6,938 bases of DNA from Pseudomonadota bacterium (lineage in GTDB: Bacteria; Pseudomonadota; Alphaproteobacteria; Acetobacterales; Acetobacteraceae): contig JAKAZN010000096.1 in the NCBI GenBank assembly GCA_021815835.1, positions 1 through 6,938 of the forward strand, written 5' to 3'. Position numbers and translations under genes: made by a program. This document shows positions 1 through 6,160 of the stretch, in pieces (position 1 is the stretch's first letter; each line of letters begins with the position of its first letter). Under the pieces are notes generated by a model. That model ran no database searches. It was not told the origin of the DNA and worked only from the letters and a program-made list of their open reading frames with translations.

Positions 1-89
1 TGCTGGTCAGCGGGCTGCTGTATGTGGTGATCAATCTCGCCACCGATATCCTGTACAGCGTCATCAATCCGCGGTTGCGCGGCGGATGA
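1..89 (+). CDS. ABC transporter permease, DppB/OppB type (C-terminal end only)
   Basis: Only the last 28 codons are in the window, read in the frame beginning at base 3 and ending at TGA 87-89. They encode a hydrophobic helix followed by DILYSVINPRLRGG. A final membrane helix ending in D-x-L-Y-x-x-x-(D/N)-P-R is the usual terminus of DppB/OppB-type inner-membrane permeases. The stop overlaps the start of the next permease gene as ATGA (86-89), which indicates translational coupling and fits the standard B-C permease gene pair. The substrate (dipeptide, oligopeptide, nickel, glutathione) cannot be told from this fragment. The identification rests on the short terminal motif plus the very clear partner gene. 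Confidence 0.85.
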   Translation, partial: LVSGLLYVVINLATDILYSVINPRLRGG

Positions 90-1225
90 GCGCGACCGTC
101 CAGACAGCCACGCCCCCCGCCAGCCCCCCCGCCGGCCCGATGCGCCTCGGGCTGCGCCGGTTCCGCCGGCACCGGACCGGCATGGTCGGGCTGATCCTGG
201 TCGCGGTCTTCATCGCCACGGCGCTGGCCGCGCCGCTGATCGCGCCGGCCTCGCCGATCGCCGCCAGTTGGGACGCGATCCGGATGGCGCCTTCGCTCGC
301 GCACTGGATGGGCACGGACGAAATCGGGCGCGACGAGCTCTCCCGCGTCATCTGGGGCGCGCGCGCGAGCCTGGCCGCCGGGGTCGTTTCGGTGGTGATC
401 GCCGCGGCGATCGGCGTGCCGGCGGGCCTCGCCGCCGGGTTCGCGGGCGGGGCGATCGATGCGATCCTCTCGCGCCTGGTCGATGCGATGCTGGCGATCC
501 CGTTCCTGATCCTGGCGATCGCGCTCGCGGCCTTCCTCGGGCCCAATCTGCGGAACGCGATGATCGCGATCGGCATCAGCACCGCGCCGGTGTTCATGCG
601 CGTCGCGCGCGCTTCCACCCTGGATACGATGACGCGCGATTTCATCGAGGCGGCGCGGGCGATCGGCAATCCGCCCTGGCGCATCGCGCTGAAACACGTG
701 GTGCCGAATATCGCCGCCCCGGTGCTGATCCAGGCCACGCTCTCGATCGCCACCGCGATCATCGCCGAGGCATCCCTGTCGTTTCTCGGCCTCGGCGAGC
801 AACCGCCGCTTCCCTCCTGGGGTTCGATGCTGAATGCGGCGCAGCAATTCCTGACCCAGGCGCCGTGGCTGGCGATCTTCCCGGGGCTTGGGATTTTCTT
901 CGCCGTGCTCGGCTTCAATTTGATGGGCGACGGATTGCGCGACGTGCTGGACACGCACCGGCGCGGCCAGGCGGGGCGCGGCCAGGCGGGAGGAGAGGCT
1001 GGACGCCGGCCCGTGGAATTTCCCGCCTCCCCCGCGCGCCCCCCCCTCAGGCGTTCACCACCAGCGCCCCGCGCCCGCCCAGCGCCCGGTGCGCCAGATA
1101 GGCCGGCACCGCCAGCGCCCCGATCGCGGCGCCGGCGAACATCGCCCCCGCCGCCCCGCCATAGGCATCCGCCGCCAGCCCGCACAGCGCCGGCGCCAGC
1201 GCCCCGCCGCCGTAATAGATCGTGA
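86..1225 (+). CDS. ABC transporter permease, DppC/OppC type, with anomalous C-terminal tail
   Basis: This is the second inner-membrane permease of a peptide-type ABC importer. The N-terminus has an OppC_N-like segment with one helix (about residues 33-53). Next come the periplasmic motif HWMGTDEIGRDELSRV, the transmembrane core, and the cytoplasmic EAA loop EAARAIGNPPWRIALKHVVP, which contacts the ATPase. SFLGLGEQPPLPSWG and the closing GDGLRDVLD are also typical of DppC. Family members normally stop a few residues after this last motif (here about residue 293). This frame instead continues for 86 residues of Arg/Pro/Ala-rich sequence, the last 59 or so read antisense through the 3' end of the convergent MFS gene. 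The tail begins with a duplicated RGQAG. The core assignment is firm. The tail looks like run-on translation after loss of a stop rather than a functional domain. The ATG start overlaps the previous stop. Confidence 0.9.
   Translation: MSATVQTATPPASPPAGPMRLGLRRFRRHRTGMVGLILVAVFIATALAAPLIAPASPIAASWDAIRMAPSLAHWMGTDEIGRDELSRVIWGARASLAAGVVSVVIAAAIGVPAGLAAGFAGGAIDAILSRLVDAMLAIPFLILAIALAAFLGPNLRNAMIAIGISTAPVFMRVARASTLDTMTRDFIEAARAIGNPPWRIALKHVVPNIAAPVLIQATLSIATAIIAEASLSFLGLGEQPPLPSWGSMLNAAQQFLTQAPWLAIFPGLGIFFAVLGFNLMGDGLRDVLDTHRRGQAGRGQAGGEAGRRPVEFPASPARPPLRRSPPAPRARPAPGAPDRPAPPAPRSRRRRTSPPPPRHRHPPPARTAPAPAPRRRNRS
961..990. repeat. Perfect 15-bp tandem duplication
   Basis: The unit GCGCGGCCAGGCGGG occurs twice head to tail (961-975 and 976-990) with no mismatch. 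It is in frame and gives RGQAG-RGQAG (residues 293-302 of the permease), immediately after the normal end of the permease fold. As a multiple of three it does not shift the frame, so by itself it does not explain the missing stop. Perfect identity suggests a recent slippage event or a variable-length tract. Confidence 0.85.
984..1028. repeat. Inverted repeat between the convergent permease and MFS genes
   Basis: AGGCGGGA (984-991) and TCCCGCCT (1021-1028) are perfect 8-base arms around a 29-base loop. They lie just beyond the MFS stop codon on the - strand and just after the permease core on the + strand. This is where a shared bidirectional terminator would be expected. No T-run follows on either strand and the loop is long, so a terminator role is only a weak possibility. 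Confidence 0.3.
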
Positions 1226-2246
1226 AGAAAATCCCCATTCCCGCCGCCCGGTTCTCCACCCGCGACGACAACGTCCCGAGCGCGATGATCAGCCCCGCGT
1301 GCATCGACCCCGGCAGCCCCGCCAGCGCCGCGGCCAGCAGCGGCAGCCGCGTCGCCCCCATCAGCACCACCCCCAGGATCATCGCCAGGGTCCCGATGGC
1401 CAGCACCGGCGGCGCGCCGATCCGCCCGGCCAGCACGCCGCCCGAGGGCGTCGCGACCACGTTCCCCCAGGTCGCCACCGCGACCACCAGGCCGATCAGC
1501 GCCAGGCCTTGCCCGCGCGCCGTCATCAGCGCCGGGCTGTAGGACAGGAACGCGGCGTAGCAGGCGGTATAGGCGGTCCAGATCAGCCCGGCGCAGGCCG
1601 AAAGTCCCGCCTCCCGCGCGCCCGGCAGCGCCAGGCCCCGTCTCCGCGCGGCAATGCCCGGCGCCGGGCGATAACTCGCGAGGAACAGCACCAGCGCCGC
1701 GGCGGCCTCGATCGCGCCCGAGCCGAACGCGGCACCCCAGCCAGCTTCCTGTGCGAGCGGCGGCAGGATAAGCTGGCTCAACCCGACCCCCACCGGATAG
1801 GCCGCCGAGGACAGGCTGATCGCCAGCATGAAGCGCCGTCCGGAGAACCAGTCCGCGATCACCTTGCTTTGCAGCACCATCATCGCCACCGCGCCGAGGC
1901 CGGAGACGAAGCGGCCGATCGCAATCCCCTCGGCCGTGCCGCCTGATCCCTGGCCCGCCAACCCGGTGCTGGCCAGCGCGCAGATCGCCTGGCCCGTCGC
2001 CATCAGCGCGAGCCCCGCCGCCAGCACCCACCGATCCCCGAAGCGCCCGCCCAGCAGCCCGAGCGGCAGCGCCACGAAGGCCCCCGACAGCATATAGGCC
2101 CCGATCAACGAGCCGAATGCCGCGTAGCTCAGCCCGAGCCGCGCGATCAGGCCGGGGCCGAGGCTGGCCACGGATTGGTACTCGTAGCCGAAGCCGATCC
2201 GCGCCAGCAGCAGCGCGGTCAGAATGATCCAGGGCCGGTGCGTCAT
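1047..2246 (-). CDS. Major facilitator superfamily (MFS) transporter, substrate unknown
   Basis: A 399-residue polytopic protein with about twelve hydrophobic segments in two halves split by a central basic loop (around the RPAPGIAARRRG stretch), as in MFS secondary transporters. Between helices 2 and 3 it carries GLLGGRFGDRW (residues 63-73), a variant of MFS motif A (G-x-x-x-D-R-x-G-R). SGLGAVAM resembles the helix 4 region of the family. The C-terminus is complete, with a last helix and then a short tail ending VVNA. I chose the ATG at 2246 because GGGGAG lies six bases upstream. An in-frame TTG at 2264 would include that Shine-Dalgarno sequence within the coding region. It is divergent from hslO (55-bp gap) and its 3' end is overlapped on the opposite strand by the permease tail. 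The CynX/NimT or nitrate/oxalate-like branches are possible, but I cannot assign one. Confidence 0.88.
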   Translation of the reverse strand: MTHRPWIILTALLLARIGFGYEYQSVASLGPGLIARLGLSYAAFGSLIGAYMLSGAFVALPLGLLGGRFGDRWVLAAGLALMATGQAICALASTGLAGQGSGGTAEGIAIGRFVSGLGAVAMMVLQSKVIADWFSGRRFMLAISLSSAAYPVGVGLSQLILPPLAQEAGWGAAFGSGAIEAAAALVLFLASYRPAPGIAARRRGLALPGAREAGLSACAGLIWTAYTACYAAFLSYSPALMTARGQGLALIGLVVAVATWGNVVATPSGGVLAGRIGAPPVLAIGTLAMILGVVLMGATRLPLLAAALAGLPGSMHAGLIIALGTLSSRVENRAAGMGIFFTIYYGGGALAPALCGLAADAYGGAAGAMFAGAAIGALAVPAYLAHRALGGRGALVVNA

Positions 2247-2252
2247 CGTTTT

Positions 2253-2258
2253 CTCCCC
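2253..2258 (-). promoter_or_regulatory. Shine-Dalgarno sequence of the MFS gene
   Basis: GGGGAG on the - strand, six bases before the ATG at 2246. It is one of the clearest ribosome-binding sites in this window and decides the start against the upstream in-frame TTG at 2264. Confidence 0.7.
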
Positions 2259-2289
2259 GGGCAAGGTAGCCGCGGGCGGGCGCGCTGCC

Positions 2290-2295
2290 TATCTT
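2290..2295 (+). promoter_or_regulatory. Possible -10 element for hslO, implying a leaderless mRNA
   Basis: TATCTT matches the sigma-70 -10 consensus at four of six positions and ends six bases before the hslO ATG. It is the most AT-rich hexamer in the last 30 bases before the ATG. If used, transcription would start at or next to the A of the ATG (2302). No Shine-Dalgarno sequence precedes that ATG, which agrees with a leaderless transcript. I see no convincing -35 element at the proper distance. Confidence 0.25.
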
Positions 2296-2301
2296 GGGCC
2301 G

Positions 2302-3270
2302 ATGCCCGAGACCCCCGCCTTCCTCGATCCCGCCCGTCCGCCCGTGCCCGACCTCGTCGTCCCGCGCGGCATCGTGCCGTTCCATCTGCCGCGCCGGCCG
2401 GTGCGCGGGCGGCTGGTCCGCCTCGGCCCGCTCGCCGAGGCGCTGCTGTCACGCCACGACAATCCCGCGCCGATCACGCTGCTGACCGGACAGGCGCTGG
2501 CGCTCGCCGCGGCGCTGGCCTCGGCGCTCAAGTTCCAGGGCTCGTTCTCCTTGCAGGCCAAGGGGGACGGGCCGGTGCGGATGCTGCTCGCCGATTGCAC
2601 GGACACCGGCGCGCTGCGCGGCCATGCGCGCAGCGATGCGGCCGGGCTGGCCGCGCTGCTGGCCGAAGACCCGGCACCCGGCGCGGACCGGCTGCTGGGC
2701 AAGGGCTATCTGGCGTTCACGGTCGATCAGGGACCGGAGCGGGAGCCGCATCAGGGCATCGTCGCCATCGAGGGCGCCGATCTCGCGTCGATGGCGCTGC
2801 ATTATTTCGAAACCTCCGAGCAGATCGCCTGCACCCTCCGCCTGGCCTGCGCGCGCACCGAGGCCGGCTGGCGCGCCGGCGCGCTGATCCTGGAGAAGAT
2901 CGCCGGCGCCGGCGGGGTCGATCCCGATCTGGGGGAAGCGGCGGCCGAGGACAGTTGGCGCGCGGCGACGGCGCTGGCCGCGACGCTCACCGACGCGGAA
3001 TTGCTGGACGATGCGTTGCCGGCGGAGACGCTGCTCTGGCGGCTGTTCGGGACCGAGGGCGTGGCGGCCGACCGGGCGCGCGCGCTGTCGTATGGCTGCC
3101 GCTGCTCGCGCGCGCGGCTGGCGGGGATCCTGGAGGGCTTCCCGCCCGCCGATCTGGACCACATGGACGTGGCGGGCGAGATCGTGATGACCTGCGAATT
3201 CTGCAACCACGATTTCCGCTTCCCGCGCGCCGAGATCCGCGGGCGCGACGCGGCGGGAACCGGCCATTGA
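2302..3270 (+). CDS. hslO: Hsp33 redox-regulated chaperone (holdase)
   Basis: A 322-residue cytoplasmic Hsp33. In this family the reduced, zinc-bound form is inactive. Oxidants expel the zinc, form disulfides and expose a surface that binds unfolding proteins. The N-terminal domain matches well: VRGRLVRLG, then LLTGQALALAAALASALKF, then FSLQAKGDGPVRMLLADC and GALRGHAR. A helical linker leads to the redox switch, with CRC at residues 266-268 (YGCRCSRARL) and CEFC at 298-301 (TCEFCNHDFRF). All four zinc cysteines are therefore present and the switch should work. Length is normal to slightly long. I chose the ATG at 2302. An in-frame ATG at 2224 would add 26 residues unlike the family and run into the divergent MFS gene. 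The lipoprotein gene follows after 56 bp on the same strand. An extra cysteine lies in LLADCTDTG. Confidence 0.96.
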   Translation: MPETPAFLDPARPPVPDLVVPRGIVPFHLPRRPVRGRLVRLGPLAEALLSRHDNPAPITLLTGQALALAAALASALKFQGSFSLQAKGDGPVRMLLADCTDTGALRGHARSDAAGLAALLAEDPAPGADRLLGKGYLAFTVDQGPEREPHQGIVAIEGADLASMALHYFETSEQIACTLRLACARTEAGWRAGALILEKIAGAGGVDPDLGEAAAEDSWRAATALAATLTDAELLDDALPAETLLWRLFGTEGVAADRARALSYGCRCSRARLAGILEGFPPADLDHMDVAGEIVMTCEFCNHDFRFPRAEIRGRDAAGTGH

Positions 3271-3291
3271 CCAGGCCTGGGCGCTTGCCCA
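3271..3291 (+). other. Palindrome and small GC-rich hairpin between hslO and the lipoprotein gene
   Basis: Directly after the hslO stop lies the perfect palindrome CCAGGCCTGG (3271-3280). It overlaps a short hairpin, TGGGC-gctt-GCCCA (3278-3291). There is no following T-run, so it is not a canonical intrinsic terminator. It could be an mRNA-processing or stability element within an hslO-lipoprotein transcript, or chance in very GC-rich DNA. Confidence 0.3.
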
Positions 3292-3326
3292 TGGTGCGCG
3301 CGCTTCACAATCGGGAAAAATCCGCA

Positions 3327-4010
3327 ATGCCGCTCCGCTCGCCCTCGCGCCGCGCGATCCTGCTGCTGCCGCTGCTTCTGGCCGGCTGCGGCGGCGATGA
3401 CGCGCCGATGGCGTATCCCCGGCTCGATTACAGCTACCTGCCGAAGCTGCGGCTCAATGTCGCCCGGGTCGCGATCGAGCAGCATTTCATCCCCTCGGGC
3501 CAGCCGCCTTCGGTGAACGAGGACGATCCCGCCTCGCCCACCGCGGCGTTGCGGCGCCTGGGGGAGGAGCGGCTGGCCGCCTTCGGTTCCGCCGGCAAGG
3601 CGGTCTATGTGATCGACGATGCCTCGCTCACGCGCGAGGGCGACAGGATCACCGGGACCTTCACGGTGCGGCTCGAGATCTACACCTCCGCCGGCACCCG
3701 CGCGGGCTTCGCCGAGGCGTCCGTCTCGCGCACCCGCACCGGGCCGGTGAATAATCTGAGCGCGACCTTGTATGCGCTGACGCGGCGGATGATGGACCGG
3801 ATGAACGTGGAGTTCGAGTACCAGATCCGGCGCTCGCTGAGCGACTGGCTGATCGCCCCTGGCGCGGCGGCGCAGCCGGTGCGGGCGGCGCCGCTGGACC
3901 GGCCGGGCGCGGTCCCGGCGGCTGCGGGCGGTGCGCCGGCGGGCGCGCCGATGCCGCTGGTTCCGGTCGCCCCGCCCGTCCTGCCGCCAACGGCCTTCCC
4001 GGCGCGCTGA
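3327..4010 (+). CDS. Putative lipoprotein of unknown function
   Basis: A 227-residue protein with a clear lipoprotein signal: basic n-region MPLRSPSRR, hydrophobic core ILLLPLLL, and lipobox LAGC with the acceptor Cys at residue 21. The next residues are GGDD. An Asp at +2 of the mature protein would favour inner-membrane retention; here +2 is Gly, so outer-membrane sorting is more likely by the enteric rule (inference). The mature part, from about 114 to 175, contains a patterned block with LEIYTSAGTRAGFAEASVSR and then a charged, helical segment MMDRMNVEFEYQIRRSLSDWL. This looks like a folded periplasmic domain. The last 52 residues are Ala/Pro-rich and probably disordered. The ATG at 3327 has GGGA ten bases upstream. 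An upstream in-frame ATG at 3291 lacks one. I do not recognise the family. It may share a transcript with hslO. Confidence 0.8.
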   Translation: MPLRSPSRRAILLLPLLLAGCGGDDAPMAYPRLDYSYLPKLRLNVARVAIEQHFIPSGQPPSVNEDDPASPTAALRRLGEERLAAFGSAGKAVYVIDDASLTREGDRITGTFTVRLEIYTSAGTRAGFAEASVSRTRTGPVNNLSATLYALTRRMMDRMNVEFEYQIRRSLSDWLIAPGAAAQPVRAAPLDRPGAVPAAAGGAPAGAPMPLVPVAPPVLPPTAFPAR

Positions 4011-4018
4011 GGCCGCTG

Positions 4019-4969
4019 CTACCCCGCGAGCAGGTGCATCGAATAAAGCCCCGCCGGATCCGTCCAGACCCGCGCCGCGCGCCAGCCCGCATCCCGCGCC
4101 AGCGCAGCAAACCCCTCGATCGTGTGCTTGTAGCTGTTCTCGGTGTGGATGGTCTCGCCCGCCTCGAACCGCAGCACGACCCCGGCCAGCCGCGCGCTCT
4201 GCGCCCGCCGGCTCACCAGATGCATTTCGATGCGGCTTTCCGCGGCGTTCCAGACCGCGCGGTGATCGAAGGCAGCGGGGTCGAAATCCGCCCCGGCCTC
4301 CCGGTTCAGCCGCGCCAGCAGGTTGCGGTTGAAGGCCGCCGTCACCCCCGCGGAATCGTCATAGGCGGCCAGCAGCAGCGCGGGGTCCTTGCGCAGATCG
4401 ACGCCCACCAGCATCAGCGCCGTGTCCCCGAGCGCCGCGCGCGCTGTCCCCAGGAACGCCCGCGCCTGCGGTGGGTCGAGATTGCCGATCGTGGAGCCGG
4501 GAAAGAACCCGAGCCGCGCCAGCCCGGCCACCGCGCCCGGCAGCGCCACATGATGCTGGAAATCCGCCGCCACCGGATGCACCGCGAGGCCCGGCCGCGA
4601 TCGCGCCAGCCGGGCGCGCAAGGCCGCCAGCGCCGGCGCGGCGATATCGATCGGCACATAGGCGGCGAAGGCAGGCGCGCCGGCGCGGTCGCGGTCCAGC
4701 AGGAATCCCGCCTTCGTCTCCTCGCTCGCGCCGTATTCCACCAGCGCGGCGGGACCGGGGAGCAGCGCCGCGACCTCGGCCGCGACCGCGGGCAGCATCG
4801 CGCGTTCGGTGCGGGTCAGGTAGTATTCCGGCAGTTCGGTGATGCGATAGAACAGCGCGCAGCCGGCCTCATCGTAGAACAGTTGCGCGGGCAGGGTCTT
4901 GGGCCGCGCGCGCAGCCCGGCCAGGGCCAGCGCGGCGATGTGCGCGGGTTGCGCGGGAGCTTCGTCCAT
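4019..4969 (-). CDS. egtD: L-histidine N-alpha-methyltransferase (ergothioneine biosynthesis)
   Basis: A 316-residue SAM-dependent enzyme that methylates histidine three times to hercynine, the first committed step to ergothioneine. Family blocks in order: LFYRITELPEYYLTRTE (39-55, histidine-pocket tyrosines); the SAM motif LVEYGASEETK (76-86); YVPIDIAAPAL (104-114); FFPGSTIGNLDP (155-166, with the substrate Asn at 163); GVDLRKDPALLLAAYDDSAG; and TENSYKHTIEGF (276-287), whose Glu277 and Ser279 correspond to the histidine-imidazole-binding pair of characterised EgtD proteins. Length is normal (about 320). Odd point: the SAM motif reads G-A-S where the family usually has G-S-G. Translation starts eight bases after the egtB stop with no visible Shine-Dalgarno sequence, so coupling to egtB is likely. 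The gene ends eight bases from the convergent lipoprotein gene. Confidence 0.96.
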   Translation of the reverse strand: MDEAPAQPAHIAALALAGLRARPKTLPAQLFYDEAGCALFYRITELPEYYLTRTERAMLPAVAAEVAALLPGPAALVEYGASEETKAGFLLDRDRAGAPAFAAYVPIDIAAPALAALRARLARSRPGLAVHPVAADFQHHVALPGAVAGLARLGFFPGSTIGNLDPPQARAFLGTARAALGDTALMLVGVDLRKDPALLLAAYDDSAGVTAAFNRNLLARLNREAGADFDPAAFDHRAVWNAAESRIEMHLVSRRAQSARLAGVVLRFEAGETIHTENSYKHTIEGFAALARDAGWRAARVWTDPAGLYSMHLLAG

Positions 4970-4977
4970 CGCGCGCG

Positions 4978-6153
4978 CTACACGTCGCGCGCGAGGCGCA
5001 GGCCGGAGAACTGCCAGCGCTTCTCGGGGTGGAAGAAATTGCGATAGCTCGGCCGCGCGTGTCCGGGCGGCGTCGCCAGCGAGCCGCCGCGCAGCACCAT
5101 CTGCCCGATCATGAACTTCCCGTTGTACTCGCCCACCGCGCCCGGCGCGGGTCGGTAGCCGGGATAGGGAAGGTAGGCGCTCGCGCTCCATTGCCAGGCC
5201 TGGCCGGTGGTCTCGGCCATGCCGGGAAGCGCGGATGCCGTTTCCCATTCGGCTTCGGTCGGCAGCCGCGCGCCGGCCCAGCGCGCGAACGCATCGGCCT
5301 CGTACCAGCTGACATGGCGCACCGGCGCGGCGGGATCGAGCGCGGCGAGGCCACCCAGCCCCATCTGCCACCATTCCTCGTCCGCGCGCCGCCAGTGCAG
5401 CGGCGCCGCCCAGCCTTCCGCCTGCGCCCGCGCCCAGCCATCGGACATCCAGAGGCTCGGCGTGCGGTATCCCCCGTCGGCGACGAAATCGGCGTAGTCC
5501 GCGTTGCGGACCAGCCGCGAGGCGATCGCGAAGGGGGCCACGAAGGCGCGGTGCCGTGGGGCCTCGTTATCGAAATGAAATCCCGGCCCCGCATGGCCGA
5601 TCTCGTTGAGGCCGCCGGGGCAGGGGAGGAAGCGGGTCGGGCGATCGTCGCCCGAGGGTTCGCTCCAGCCCGGCAGCGCCGCCGGCGCCAGCGGGTTCTG
5701 CGCGAAACCGTGCAGCATGTCGGTGAGCAGCAATTCCTGGTGCTGTTGTTCGTGCTGCAGGCCGAGCTCCACCAGATCGGCGGGCAGCAGCGCGAAGGCG
5801 ATCGCCATCGCCCGATCGACATGGGCGCGATAGGCGCCGATCTCCGCGACGTCCGGGCGGGTCAGCATGCCGCGCGCGGGGCGCGGATGGCGCGGGCCGA
5901 CCTGCTCGTAATAGGAGTTGAACAGATAGCCGAAGGCGGGATCGAACACCTCGTAGCCCGGCGCGTGCGGAACCAGGAGGAAGGTCTCGAAGAACCAGGT
6001 GGTGTGCGCGCGATGCCATTTCGCGGGGCTCGCGTCGGGCATCGATTGCAGCGCCTGATCTTCGGCGGTGAGCGCGCCGGCGAGGGTTTCGGTATGCGCG
6101 CGGATCGCCCGGTAGCGGGCAAGGCCGTCCACGGCCACGATGGCTGCGTCCAC
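4978..6153 (-). CDS. egtB: Ergothioneine synthase EgtB (iron-dependent sulfoxide synthase)
   Basis: A 391-residue non-haem iron enzyme that uses oxygen to join hercynine to the sulfur of cysteine or gamma-glutamylcysteine. The N-terminal DinB-like helical bundle carries the iron ligands: KWHRAHTTWFFE (45-56, His47/His50) and HEQQH (His134 and His138). FNSYYEQVG (78-86) is also characteristic. The C-terminal formylglycine-generating-enzyme (FGE)-type domain shows FDNEAPRH (194-201), HVSWYEADAFARWAG, LPTEAEWE (297-304), WQWSASAYLPYPGY (320-333), LRGGS and SYRNFFHPEKRWQFSGLRLA at the end. The domain order is complete. The start is GTG at 6153, seven bases after the stop of the acyl-CoA dehydrogenase gene, with AGGG overlapping that stop as a likely ribosome-binding site. 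There is no usable ATG before codon 38. Nearby GTG codons 6 and 8 are alternatives. Confidence 0.96.
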   Translation of the reverse strand: MDAAIVAVDGLARYRAIRAHTETLAGALTAEDQALQSMPDASPAKWHRAHTTWFFETFLLVPHAPGYEVFDPAFGYLFNSYYEQVGPRHPRPARGMLTRPDVAEIGAYRAHVDRAMAIAFALLPADLVELGLQHEQQHQELLLTDMLHGFAQNPLAPAALPGWSEPSGDDRPTRFLPCPGGLNEIGHAGPGFHFDNEAPRHRAFVAPFAIASRLVRNADYADFVADGGYRTPSLWMSDGWARAQAEGWAAPLHWRRADEEWWQMGLGGLAALDPAAPVRHVSWYEADAFARWAGARLPTEAEWETASALPGMAETTGQAWQWSASAYLPYPGYRPAPGAVGEYNGKFMIGQMVLRGGSLATPPGHARPSYRNFFHPEKRWQFSGLRLARDV

Positions 6154-6160
6154 GAGCGCC

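Noticed and set aside
64..2385. Very long - strand open frame (773 codons) and several long + strand frames inside the MFS, EgtB and EgtD genes
   Set aside because: They are antisense or out-of-frame shadows caused by high GC. Their translations are low-complexity Arg/Gly/Ala/Pro with no family motifs, while the opposite frames encode clear proteins.
2175..3326. Upstream extension of the lipoprotein reading frame through hslO
   Set aside because: The frame is open across hslO but encodes Arg/Gly-rich sequence. The lipoprotein signal peptide fixes the real start near 3327.
2449..3327. Arg/Gln-rich - strand frame opposite hslO
   Set aside because: It is the complement of a convincing Hsp33 gene with all four zinc cysteines, and has no ribosome-binding site or recognisable domain.
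4016..4033. CTGCT ... AGCAG pairing at the lipoprotein/egtD junction as a terminator
   Set aside because: Only five base pairs, an eight-base loop, no T-run, and it lies within the egtD end. Not distinguishable from chance.
4970..5374. N-terminal extension of EgtD in frame up to 5374
   Set aside because: It would overlap egtB by about 400 bases with basic low-complexity sequence. The ATG at 4969 gives the normal EgtD N-terminus and length.
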